A DNA stretch of 64,000 nucleotides, taken from Paraburkholderia fungorum (GTDB lineage Bacteria > Pseudomonadota > Gammaproteobacteria > Burkholderiales > Burkholderiaceae). Positions 17,417-24,538 of the stretch are shown piece after piece. The stretch's first letter is position 1. Each line of letters begins with the position of its first letter. The notes beneath the pieces are model-generated. The model made no database searches. It was not told the DNA's origin and saw only the letters and a program-made list of their open reading frames with translations. The stretch is from positions 165-64,164 of the forward strand of contig NZ_MCAS01000018.1 in NCBI RefSeq assembly GCF_003610895.1, given 5' to 3'. Position numbers and translations under genes: made by a program.

Positions 17417-17877
17417 GACGCAGCTCCCGGATTGCGTAGTCCGAACAGGCCTTTGGAGCGCACAGTAATCACCGTCTCACCGTGTTGGTTGATGCCCTCC
17501 CACTGTGTCGACACGATGCCCCGATCCGGTTTGCTCTCCGAAACACGCTTGTCGAGCACAGCGTTCATCATCGTGATCGTGTCGCCGACGCGCACCGGCT
17601 TCAACCAGCGGATTTCGTCGATACCGGGCGACCCCATCGACGTAGAACCCGCGATCAGATTACGCACCAGCATGCCCATCATGACCGAACAGGTATGCCA
17701 GCCGCTTGCAATCAATCCGCGAAACGGCGACTCTGCGGCAGCGGCATCGTCCACGTGAAACGGCTGCGGATCGAACCTCTCCGCGAACTCGACAATCTCT
17801 TCACGCGTGAACGTATGCTTGCCGATTTCGGTAGTCGTGCCGACTACCATGTCCTCGAAACTCAAACCCATCGCCAC
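17413..17877 (-). CDS. MaoC family (R)-enoyl-CoA hydratase, first copy
   Basis: A 154-residue hot-dog protein. The catalytic motif FDPQPFHVD (Asp, four residues, His) and SPFRGLIASGWH are present, as is the conserved LKPVRVGDTI substrate-pocket strand. It lies 30 bp downstream of the smaller acyl-CoA dehydrogenase gene and is coupled to the second maoC gene by a 4-bp overlap. Its expected role is hydration of the enoyl-CoA made by the two dehydrogenases encoded upstream. Confidence 0.9.
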   Translation of the reverse strand: MAMGLSFEDMVVGTTTEIGKHTFTREEIVEFAERFDPQPFHVDDAAAAESPFRGLIASGWHTCSVMMGMLVRNLIAGSTSMGSPGIDEIRWLKPVRVGDTITMMNAVLDKRVSESKPDRGIVSTQWEGINQHGETVITVRSKGLFGLRNPGAAS

Positions 17878-17907
17878 ACCTCCTTCCCATCCGATTCGAC
17901 CGGCTGA

Positions 17908-19035
17908 TCAAGCTTCGGCAGTGACAAAACCGGGCAGCGCGGCAAACCGCGCAAGATGGTGATCGACATCGCCCAAAGTGGTTTCGATAATAGCAAGGCG
18001 CTTGAACAGATGCGCCGCCGCGACTTCGTTCGTGACACCCATGCCGCCGTGCAACTGGACGGCCTGCTGCCCCACGAACCGCGCGGCCTGACCAACGCGT
18101 GCCTTCGCCGCGGAGACCGCACGGCGGCGTTCGTCGGCGTCTGCGCTCGTGTAGCGCATCGCCGCGAGATAAGTGACCGAACGCGCCTGCTCGGCCTGAA
18201 TCAGCATCTCGACCATGCGATGCTGCAAAGCCTGAAAACGCGCGATCGGCTGACCGAACTGCTGGCGCGTTTTGGTGTATTCGACCGTTGCATGATTCAG
18301 CGCATCGAGCGCGCCAATCGCTTCGGCACAGAGCAGCACCGTGCCGTAATCCGCGATGTGCTCGAGTGCTGCGGCGCCGGCGTGCTTGCCCGTGAGCCGG
18401 CGTGCAGGCGTGCCCTCGAACTTCAGTGTTGCCGCGCGCTGGCCATCGATTGTGCGGTAGTCGGTCACTTTGACGCCCGCGGCATCGCGAGCGACCACAA
18501 AGAGCGCGATCTCGCCATTCAGTCGAGCCGGCACGATCCAGTAATCTGCTTGCGCGCCGTGCAGCACAACCGACTTCGTGCCGGTCAACGTCTGCTGATC
18601 ACCCTGAGTGCTCGCCGCGGTCTCGACCTCGAACAGGTCGTAACGTGCATGCGGCTCGTGAAATGCCACTGCGAGCTTGATCTCACCCTGGGCCGAGCGT
18701 TCGAGCAGCGATGCGTCTTCGCCCTGCGCGCTGCCCGCCAGCCGCAGCGCTTCGACACCCACCGCAGTCGCCCAGTACGGCTCGACCACCAGAGCACGGC
18801 CGAGTTCCTGCATCACCACCAGCATATCGATCGGGCTGCCATTAAAGCCACCTTGCGCTTCCGGCACCGGCAACGCGGTCAGCCCCAATTCGGTGAAGGC
18901 CGCCCAGTGCGTATCCGATACACCGGCTTCCGATTGCACAATCGCCTGGCGCGCCTCGAATCCATAGCTCTTGTCCAGATAACGGCGCAGCGCGTCAGCA
19001 AATTGCTGTTGTTCGTCGTTGAAAGTGAAGTCCAT
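17908..19035 (-). CDS. Acyl-CoA dehydrogenase, short subunit type
   Basis: A 375-residue ACAD. The C-terminal domain has the flavin-contacting QLHGGMGVTNE segment, but the usual EGT-NEIQ catalytic region is missing: the C-terminus reads FKRLAIIETTLGDVDHH. This fits the non-canonical partner in two-subunit (alpha2beta2) acyl-CoA dehydrogenases such as the mycobacterial ChsE/FadE pairs. Its gene starts 10 bp after the longer ACAD gene. Heteromer formation is inferred from this pairing and has not been shown here. Confidence 0.88.
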   Translation of the reverse strand: MDFTFNDEQQQFADALRRYLDKSYGFEARQAIVQSEAGVSDTHWAAFTELGLTALPVPEAQGGFNGSPIDMLVVMQELGRALVVEPYWATAVGVEALRLAGSAQGEDASLLERSAQGEIKLAVAFHEPHARYDLFEVETAASTQGDQQTLTGTKSVVLHGAQADYWIVPARLNGEIALFVVARDAAGVKVTDYRTIDGQRAATLKFEGTPARRLTGKHAGAAALEHIADYGTVLLCAEAIGALDALNHATVEYTKTRQQFGQPIARFQALQHRMVEMLIQAEQARSVTYLAAMRYTSADADERRRAVSAAKARVGQAARFVGQQAVQLHGGMGVTNEVAAAHLFKRLAIIETTLGDVDHHLARFAALPGFVTAEA

Positions 19036-19045
19036 GCGCCGCTCC

Positions 19046-20242
19046 TCAAAGTCCCAGAATCATCTGCGCGATGATGTTCTTTTGAATTTCGTTCGAGCCG
19101 CCGTAAATCGACGTCTTGCGGAAGTTGAAGTAGTACGCGGCCAGCGGCGCGGCGTCATCGTCGCCGGCGACACTATGTTCGCGTTCGCCTTCAAGGAAGG
19201 GCACGTCGAACGGTGCGGCGAGTGGTCCAACGGCTTCGAACATCAGTTCGGTTAGCGCCTGCTGCACTTCCGTGCCCTTGATCTTGAGCATCGAGGCTTC
19301 CGGTCCAGGCCCGCGCCCGCCGGTTTCATTGGCGACTACGCGTTGCACGGTGACTTCGAGCGCCATCAGTTCGATCTCGAGGCTTGCGACTTTCGCGGCG
19401 AACACAGGATCTTGCAGCAGCGGCTTGCCGTTCTTCTTCTGGTCCAGCGCGAGGCGCTTCAGGAATACGAGTTCGCGCTTCGATTGGCCGACGCGCGCAA
19501 TACCCGTGCGCTCGTGTCCGAGCAGGTACTTCGCATAGGTCCAGCCACGATTCTCTTCGCCAACCAGATTGTCGAGCGGCACCTTCACGTCTTCGAAGAA
19601 GACTTCGTTGACTTCGTGGTCTTCGTCGAGCGTGATGATCGGACGCACCGTAATACCGGGTGTCTTCATGTCGATCAGCAGGAACGAGATGCCTTCCTGC
19701 TTTTTCGCGCCGCTGTCGGTGCGCACGAGGCAGAACATCATGTCGGCGTACTGGCCCAGCGTAGTCCAGGTCTTCTGGCCGTTGACCACATAGTGATCGC
19801 CAACGCGCTCGGCGCGTGTGCGCAGCGAGGCCAGATCGGAGCCGGAGCCGGGTTCGGAGTAGCCCTGGCACCACCAGTCCGTACCGTCGAGAATCCGCGG
19901 CAGATAGTGGCGCTTCTGCGCCTCATTGCCGTACTTCATCAGTACAGGCGCAACCATCGAGACGCCGAACGGCAACACGGACGGCGCGCCGATACGCGCG
20001 CACTCTTCGTCCCAGATATGCCGTTGAGTCGCGTCCCAGCCCGGGCCGCCGTATTCTTTCGGCCAGGCGACGACTGACCAGCCGCGCGTGCCGAGCAGCT
20101 TGTGCCAGCTCGCGAAGTCTGCGCGATTCAAACGCTTGTGGTTGAGTACTTTGTCGCTCAGCTCGCGAGGCAGATTCGCTTCGAGCCAGGCGCGGATGTC
20201 GGCGCGGAACGCGTCGTCAGCGGGGGAATAGTCCAGATTCAT
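19046..20242 (-). CDS. Acyl-CoA dehydrogenase, long subunit type
   Basis: A 398-residue ACAD with FAD-binding YSEPGSGSDLASL and WTTLGQYADM in the middle domain and a C-terminus YGGSNEIQKNIIAQMILGL, where canonical enzymes have Glu before the Gly-Thr/Ser. Enzymes with this YGGSNEIQ ending often take their catalytic Glu from elsewhere in the fold. It pairs with the shorter ACAD encoded directly downstream. An acyl-CoA with a branched or polycyclic tail would be a reasonable substrate guess for such pairs, but nothing here identifies it. Confidence 0.9.
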   Translation of the reverse strand: MNLDYSPADDAFRADIRAWLEANLPRELSDKVLNHKRLNRADFASWHKLLGTRGWSVVAWPKEYGGPGWDATQRHIWDEECARIGAPSVLPFGVSMVAPVLMKYGNEAQKRHYLPRILDGTDWWCQGYSEPGSGSDLASLRTRAERVGDHYVVNGQKTWTTLGQYADMMFCLVRTDSGAKKQEGISFLLIDMKTPGITVRPIITLDEDHEVNEVFFEDVKVPLDNLVGEENRGWTYAKYLLGHERTGIARVGQSKRELVFLKRLALDQKKNGKPLLQDPVFAAKVASLEIELMALEVTVQRVVANETGGRGPGPEASMLKIKGTEVQQALTELMFEAVGPLAAPFDVPFLEGEREHSVAGDDDAAPLAAYYFNFRKTSIYGGSNEIQKNIIAQMILGL

Positions 20243-20290
20243 GCGTAGTGTCTCCTGGCCGCAACCGCCCGCTGCCAGTGAGCCACTGCG

Positions 20291-20716
20291 CTATTGCAGC
20301 GGTTCCTTCAAGGCAGCCGGGACCGGCAGCGGCATCACTTCGATGCCTTCTTCGACCAAGGCTTTCGCGTCTTCCGGTGTCGTAACACCGCGAATATTGC
20401 GTGCGGGCGCTTCGTTGTAGTGAATGCGCCGTGCTTCCTCGGCGAAGCGGTCGCCCACGTTCTCAGTCTTTTCCAGTACCTCGCGCAATGCGCGCATTAC
20501 ACGCGCCTGCATGTCCCCCGCGCCCGCAGGGACTTTCGTGTCGGTCGCGCCAGACAGATTCAGCCGGGGCGCCGACGGCAAACGGCTCACTTCGTGCGCA
20601 CCGCAGATCGGACATTCGACGAGCTTGCGGAGCTGCTGCGACTCGAAGTCATCAGCCGAAGCAAACCAGCCTTCGAACCGATGGCCATGCGGACACTGTA
20701 AATCGAGGACCTTCAT
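20291..20716 (-). CDS. DUF1178 family zinc-ribbon protein
   Basis: A 141-residue protein starting MKVLDLQCPHGHRFEGWF with a second Cys pair CPICGAHEV, together a likely zinc ribbon (about 8-42). The remainder is helical with a conserved PLPVP tail. Function is unknown. It is the first gene of the leftward acyl-CoA operon (48 bp before the long ACAD) and lies behind the palindromic operator at 20764, so its expression is probably linked to acyl-CoA catabolism. Confidence 0.88.
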   Translation of the reverse strand: MKVLDLQCPHGHRFEGWFASADDFESQQLRKLVECPICGAHEVSRLPSAPRLNLSGATDTKVPAGAGDMQARVMRALREVLEKTENVGDRFAEEARRIHYNEAPARNIRGVTTPEDAKALVEEGIEVMPLPVPAALKEPLQ

Positions 20717-20738
20717 GTGGAATCAGGGCTTGCGTGCC

Positions 20739-20775
20739 AGTTTAGCGCAAAATGGAAATTTGTGAACGATCGTTC
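20739..20775 (-). promoter_or_regulatory. Promoter with overlapping palindromic operator for DUF1178-ACAD operon
   Basis: Leftward -35 TTCACA (20761-20766), 16-bp spacer, -10 TAAACT (20739-20744). A perfect 12-bp palindrome GAACGATCGTTC (20764-20775) overlaps the -35, with AAATTT on both flanks. This arrangement suits repression by a TetR-type regulator and shares its ACGATCGT core with the site at 10316. Confidence 0.55.
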
Positions 20776-20968
20776 GTAAATTTTTACGGCCGACGCGTCG
20801 ACACCAGGCGTCGCCTACAAATCGAACGCGGTGCGCGATTTTAACGCTTTGCGCAATAGACTGCCGGAGGTGGCCAAACCGGAGAATGGCACACCGGGAA
20901 CCCGTGGATGAAATGGCGTGCTGATCGCATGGCACTCGTGGATCCGCGCGCATGCCGCCCCGCGCCGT

Positions 20969-21493
20969 TTAAGCCACGAGGAATCCGAGCCGGCGGTTAA
21001 GCCGCGGTTCGATCTGAAGCGCCTCTTTGGCGAGGTTGATCTGCTTGGCCGATGTCGCGACATCAAGTACGTCCGCCTTGATCTCATACCCGCCACGCGC
21101 AGTCAGCCAGCCAAGGATGTCCGACAGATGCCATACCGATGCGCTGCCCTCATGAACGGGCGGCGGGAAGTCGAGTGAGTGATTCAACATCAGCTTACGC
21201 ATGTTTTGCCGTGAGACGCCCGCTACCTCCGCGACATCCGTGAGGCCGACAAAATCCGGCCCCGCTTCGACAAGGCGTGCGGACGGCACCGCCTGCTTGA
21301 TATCCTGGAGCGCGCTAAAAAGCGCCTCGAATGCCGACGCGCCTTCGCGCGCGAAAACCAGCGCAATACGCCCCGGCTGCCCTACGCCGATCGTGGCGTC
21401 GTCGCATCCGGCCTCGCCCAGGCGCTCGACGATCTCGTCAAGGTCGCAATCTTCCGCCGCGAGCTGGTACTTCAAAGTGAATACATATTCCAT
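20969..21493 (-). CDS. HTH DNA-binding protein, candidate antitoxin
   Basis: A 174-residue protein. Residues 1-75 form a small alpha/beta domain (EYVFTLKYQL start) resembling antitoxin N-domains. Residues about 83-130 are a MerR/AlpA-like helix-turn-helix (VGLTDVAEVAGVSRQNMRKLM, then VWHLSDILGWL). The C-terminus is helical and basic. It follows the HicA-like gene by 49 bp on the same strand, as antitoxins follow toxins in HicAB systems. The HicB likeness is weak, so this could be a different antitoxin class. Function as antitoxin is inferred from context. Confidence 0.6.
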   Translation of the reverse strand: MEYVFTLKYQLAAEDCDLDEIVERLGEAGCDDATIGVGQPGRIALVFAREGASAFEALFSALQDIKQAVPSARLVEAGPDFVGLTDVAEVAGVSRQNMRKLMLNHSLDFPPPVHEGSASVWHLSDILGWLTARGGYEIKADVLDVATSAKQINLAKEALQIEPRLNRRLGFLVA

Positions 21494-21542
21494 AAGCTAC
21501 TCCTGCCTTCATTCAGCTTCGGGTTCTACCCTTCGAACATTT

Positions 21543-21791
21543 CTACCGCCGGCGTGTCGTGCAATTGTCGACGATGCGCCTGAGGTGCTTAGCGTGGTTG
21601 TCGGGATTCTTCGGTGTACTCCACACACTCGAGATGCAGAACTCGCCGCAACGACATTCCGCGTCGTTGTATGGACAGTACATCTTTCCCCAAGCATGAC
21701 CTTTGCCGCCGCCCTGGATGCGCCAGCCGTGGCTTTCCGCGTAAGCCATCGCAGCCTCAATCTCCTTTTTGGAATGGACTCCACGAACCAT
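21543..21791 (-). CDS. HicA-like small protein with Cys cluster, candidate toxin
   Basis: 82 residues. The first half has the HicA mRNA-interferase pattern: a helix (KKEIEAAMAYAESHGW) followed by a Gly-rich strand with His (GGGKGHAW; H32 at the catalytic position). The second half inserts four closely spaced cysteines (C39, C46, C48, C52: CPYNDAECRCGEFC), a likely zinc site, and ends STPKNPDNHAKHLRRIV, like the HicA C-terminal helix. GGAGGG precedes the ATG. Toxicity has not been shown; similar proteins may be annotated simply as hypothetical. Confidence 0.6.
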   Translation of the reverse strand: MVRGVHSKKEIEAAMAYAESHGWRIQGGGKGHAWGKMYCPYNDAECRCGEFCISSVWSTPKNPDNHAKHLRRIVDNCTTRRR

Positions 21792-21802
21792 CTATACCCT
21801 CC

Positions 21803-21839
21803 AATCTAGTGCATACGTCCAAGGTTGTCAACTGACAAC
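21803..21839 (-). promoter_or_regulatory. Promoter/operator of the HicA-like pair
   Basis: An inverted repeat GTTGTC-AACT-GACAAC (21824-21839) overlaps a perfect leftward -35 TTGACA (21826-21831), 17 bp before TAGATT (21803-21808). That -10 would leave almost no leader before the ATG. A parallel pairing of TTGTCA (21832-21837) with TATGCA, also 17 bp apart, is an alternative. A repeat over the promoter is what toxin-antitoxin autoregulation would need. Confidence 0.45.
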
Positions 21840-22117
21840 TTTTAACGCAATCAACTCCGCCCCACACCCTTCGTTATCCAAAATAAATGCGATAACAAAC
21901 TTCACTGCCAGAGATCGATACTAGAGCGGTAACGCCCGCGAGGCGAGACTATCGAATGGCATAGGACAAAAGCCCTTCAGGGCACTGATGCGAGTTATTG
22001 AGTCGATACCGTGCCCCAATGACAAAGCCCCTGCCGGTCATAGACCAACAGGGGCTTTTTGGGTGGTTTATCCGCAGGGCGCGACTCGTGCTCACCCTGG
22101 GTTCAGGACTGAGCGTG
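21840..22117. other. Intergenic stretch ending in a strong hairpin
   Basis: No convincing coding frame is present. It holds a small GCCC-TTCA-GGGC hairpin near 21970 and a perfect 10-bp stem AAAGCCCCTG / CAGGGGCTTT (22024-22033 with 22049-22058) with an inner GGTC/GACC stem. The T-run is longer on the rightward side, where no gene precedes it. Confidence 0.5.
22024..22060. terminator. Hairpin terminator between HicA-like gene and NUDIX gene
   Basis: A 10-bp stem with T5 on the right and a shorter T-run (TTTG) when read leftward. It can end the nuo-DUF2818-NUDIX transcript, whose last stop codon is at 22118, and also any rightward transcript. Confidence 0.8.
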
Positions 22118-22702
22118 TTACTGCGGCGCGGCCGTTGGCCACACCCCCGACATCACCTTCTCCAGCCAGAACGTGCCGATAACGGTTTTCACGTCAGTGA
22201 TCTTGCCGGTACGCACCCACTCGGATACATCGGCAACAGTCGCCGTGAACAGCTCGAGGAACTCGCCGTCGTCGAGTTTGCGCTCGCCGGCAGTCAACCC
22301 ACGCGCGAGGTAGATGTCGATGAATTCAGTCGAATAGGAAATGATGGGGTGAATGCGCGTCAAATAAACATATTCGCGCGCCGTATAGCCGGTCTCTTCC
22401 CGCAGTTCCCGTTTGGCGCAGGCCAGCGCGCCCTCGTTCGGGTCAAGCTTGCCCGCCGGATACTCCACCATGACCTTGCCCATCGGATAGCGATACTGGC
22501 TTTCCAGCAACACGCGGCCATCGTCGAACAACGGGATCACCATGACGGCGCCCGGATGCTGAACGTACTCGCGAGTGGCCTGCTTGCCGTCGGGCAAGCG
22601 GACCGTATCGCATTTGAGTGTCAGGAACGGCCCTTGATGGATCGTTTTGCTCTCGAGACAGGTCTCGGTGAGTGCTGCGTCGTGATCGGGAAGCTCAGCC
22701 AT
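22118..22702 (-). CDS. NUDIX hydrolase, ADP-ribose pyrophosphatase-like
   Basis: 194 residues with a NUDIX fold. The NUDIX box is visible as the catalytic helix REL-REETGY, preceded by EYPAGKLDPNEG, the loop typical of ADP-ribose and nucleoside-diphosphate-sugar pyrophosphatases. It cleaves X-linked nucleoside diphosphates; ADP-ribose is the likely but unproven substrate. It is the last gene of the nuo cluster, 42 bp after DUF2818. As an NAD(H)-related housekeeping enzyme its link to complex I is plausible but loose. Confidence 0.88.
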   Translation of the reverse strand: MAELPDHDAALTETCLESKTIHQGPFLTLKCDTVRLPDGKQATREYVQHPGAVMVIPLFDDGRVLLESQYRYPMGKVMVEYPAGKLDPNEGALACAKRELREETGYTAREYVYLTRIHPIISYSTEFIDIYLARGLTAGERKLDDGEFLELFTATVADVSEWVRTGKITDVKTVIGTFWLEKVMSGVWPTAAPQ

Positions 22703-22744
22703 AGTGCGCCTTAGAACAGCGTGGTGCGCGACGGCGAGACGCCG

Positions 22745-23041
22745 TCAGCGACGTTTGACGAGATACTGGAAGGTGAAGCCGGGGAATGCAAACACGATGA
22801 ACAGCGCGAATGTGATCGCGTAGAACTGCCACCCCTGTTCGAAGCGGTTACCCGCGCGCGCTTCCAGCAGAAAACCGAGCGCGCCGACCACAAAGTACAG
22901 CACGATCAACTCGGCAATCCGGATCCAGGCGCTCTTCTTCGCCGCTTTCAAGGGCACAGCGGCGAAGAGACGCTGATTCAGGAACGGCAGGTTGGCGCCG
23001 ACCAGCGCCAACAATACGATAAACCAACCCGCAGCCGACAT
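22745..23041 (-). CDS. DUF2818 family small membrane protein
   Basis: 98 residues with about three hydrophobic helices (start SAAGWFIVLLALVGANLPFLN). I recognise it as DUF2818, found directly after nuoN in Burkholderiales. Its start overlaps the nuoN stop codon by one base (TGATG), which indicates translational coupling. This supports a role in assembly or stability of complex I, although no function is established. Confidence 0.85.
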   Translation of the reverse strand: MSAAGWFIVLLALVGANLPFLNQRLFAAVPLKAAKKSAWIRIAELIVLYFVVGALGFLLEARAGNRFEQGWQFYAITFALFIVFAFPGFTFQYLVKRR

Positions 23042-24513
23042 CAGAGCAGCAGCGTGTGCTGGATAGCCTGCAGGCAGGCCTTCAGCAGCGGGTCCGGCAC
23101 AATGCCGAGCACCAGCACGGCAACACCATTGAGCGCGAGCAAAGCACGCGTGCTGGTGTCGGCGACGATCGGAGACTTGTCTTGCGGCTCGTCGAAGTAC
23201 ATCAGCTTGACGATACGCAGGTAGTAGAACGCACCGAACAGCGACGTAATCACGGCCAACACGGTCAGCCAGGTCAATCCGGCATTCATGGTTGCCTGCA
23301 GAACCGCGAGCTTGGCGTAGAAGCCGACCGCAGGCGGAATGCCGGCGAGCGAGAACATCATCACCATCATGACGAATGCGAACACCGGGCTGCGTTGATT
23401 CAGGCCCTTGAAGTCTTCGAGCGTGTCCGCTTCAAAATCACGGCGTGCCAGCAGCATGATGACGCCGAAGGTGCCCAAGGTCGTAATCAGGTAGACGATG
23501 CTGTAGAACATCGCCGAACCATACGCATTAGCGGCGCCCGTGGTCTTCTGATCCACCACACCAGCCAGCAGACCGAGCAGCACAAAGCCCATGTTCGAAA
23601 TCGCCGAGTACGCGAGCATACGCTTGACGTTGCGTTGCACGATACCGGTGATGTTGCCGACGATCATCGACAGCGCAGCCAGAATCACCAGCATTTGCTG
23701 CCATTCGACCGCCAGCGGCAGCAGGCCCATCACGAGAAAGCGCAGGCCCCACGCGAATGCCGCCACCTTCGGGCCGCCGCCGACCATCAGCGTCATGGCC
23801 GTCGGTGCGCCCTGGTACACGTCGGGCACCCACATATGGAACGGCACCGCGCCCATCTTGAACGCCACGCCTGCCACGATGAAGATCACGCCGAACAGCA
23901 GCACGCTCGGATCGTAGTGGCTCGTGCCGATCGCCTTGAACACTTCGTTCAGGTCGAGCGAACCGGTCGCGCCATACAACATGGAAATGCCGTACAGCAG
24001 GAAACCGGAAGCCAGGGCGCCAAGCACGTAGTACTTCATTGCCGCTTCGTTCGAAGGCGCTGCGTCACGACGCAATGCGATCGCACCGTACAACGACAGC
24101 GACATCAGCTCCAGACCGAGGTACAGCGTCAGGAAGTTGTTGCCGGAGATCATCACGAGCTGGCCAAGCAGCGAGAACATGCCCAACAGGAAGAACTCGC
24201 CGCGGAACAACCCGCGATCATCGAGGTAGCGCCGCGAATAAACGATCGACACGGCATAGCCGAGCGTCACCACCGCCTTCATCACACTGGCGAACGAGTC
24301 CACCACATACATGTGACCAAAGAAGTAGTGCACCTGCGGATCGAACGCGTTCACCGCGAACCAGATGCCGGCAATCAGCGTCGAGAAGAACGCGATGAAA
24401 TACGTGGTACGGCGACCGGCCTGGCCGACGAACGTGTCGTTGAGCCACGCAACGACAACGGCGAGCATCACCAGTGCGTCGGGCAACAGGGCAGTCATAG
24501 GGGCGTTTTGCAT
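23041..24513 (-). CDS. nuoN: NADH-quinone oxidoreductase subunit N
   Basis: A 490-residue antiporter-like membrane subunit of complex I with about 14 helices. The family signature VAGVAFKMGAVPFHMWVPDVYQGAP, with the conserved Lys in transmembrane helix 7-8, is intact, as is the helix with NVKRMLAYSAISNMGF. It forms one of the distal proton channels. It is the last nuo gene, 25 bp after nuoM. Confidence 0.97.
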   Translation of the reverse strand: MQNAPMTALLPDALVMLAVVVAWLNDTFVGQAGRRTTYFIAFFSTLIAGIWFAVNAFDPQVHYFFGHMYVVDSFASVMKAVVTLGYAVSIVYSRRYLDDRGLFRGEFFLLGMFSLLGQLVMISGNNFLTLYLGLELMSLSLYGAIALRRDAAPSNEAAMKYYVLGALASGFLLYGISMLYGATGSLDLNEVFKAIGTSHYDPSVLLFGVIFIVAGVAFKMGAVPFHMWVPDVYQGAPTAMTLMVGGGPKVAAFAWGLRFLVMGLLPLAVEWQQMLVILAALSMIVGNITGIVQRNVKRMLAYSAISNMGFVLLGLLAGVVDQKTTGAANAYGSAMFYSIVYLITTLGTFGVIMLLARRDFEADTLEDFKGLNQRSPVFAFVMMVMMFSLAGIPPAVGFYAKLAVLQATMNAGLTWLTVLAVITSLFGAFYYLRIVKLMYFDEPQDKSPIVADTSTRALLALNGVAVLVLGIVPDPLLKACLQAIQHTLLL

Positions 24514-24538
24514 GATCTTTAAATTCCTCCGCTCTGCA

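Noticed and set aside
16937..17877. MaoC pair as a ChsH1/ChsH2-type heteromer with one inactive subunit
   Set aside because: Both proteins keep the catalytic Asp-x4-His, so there is no sign of an inactive partner; only adjacency remains.
21850..22000. Possible tRNA or tRNA fragment before the 22024 hairpin
   Set aside because: No acceptor stem, T-loop or anticodon arm could be assembled.
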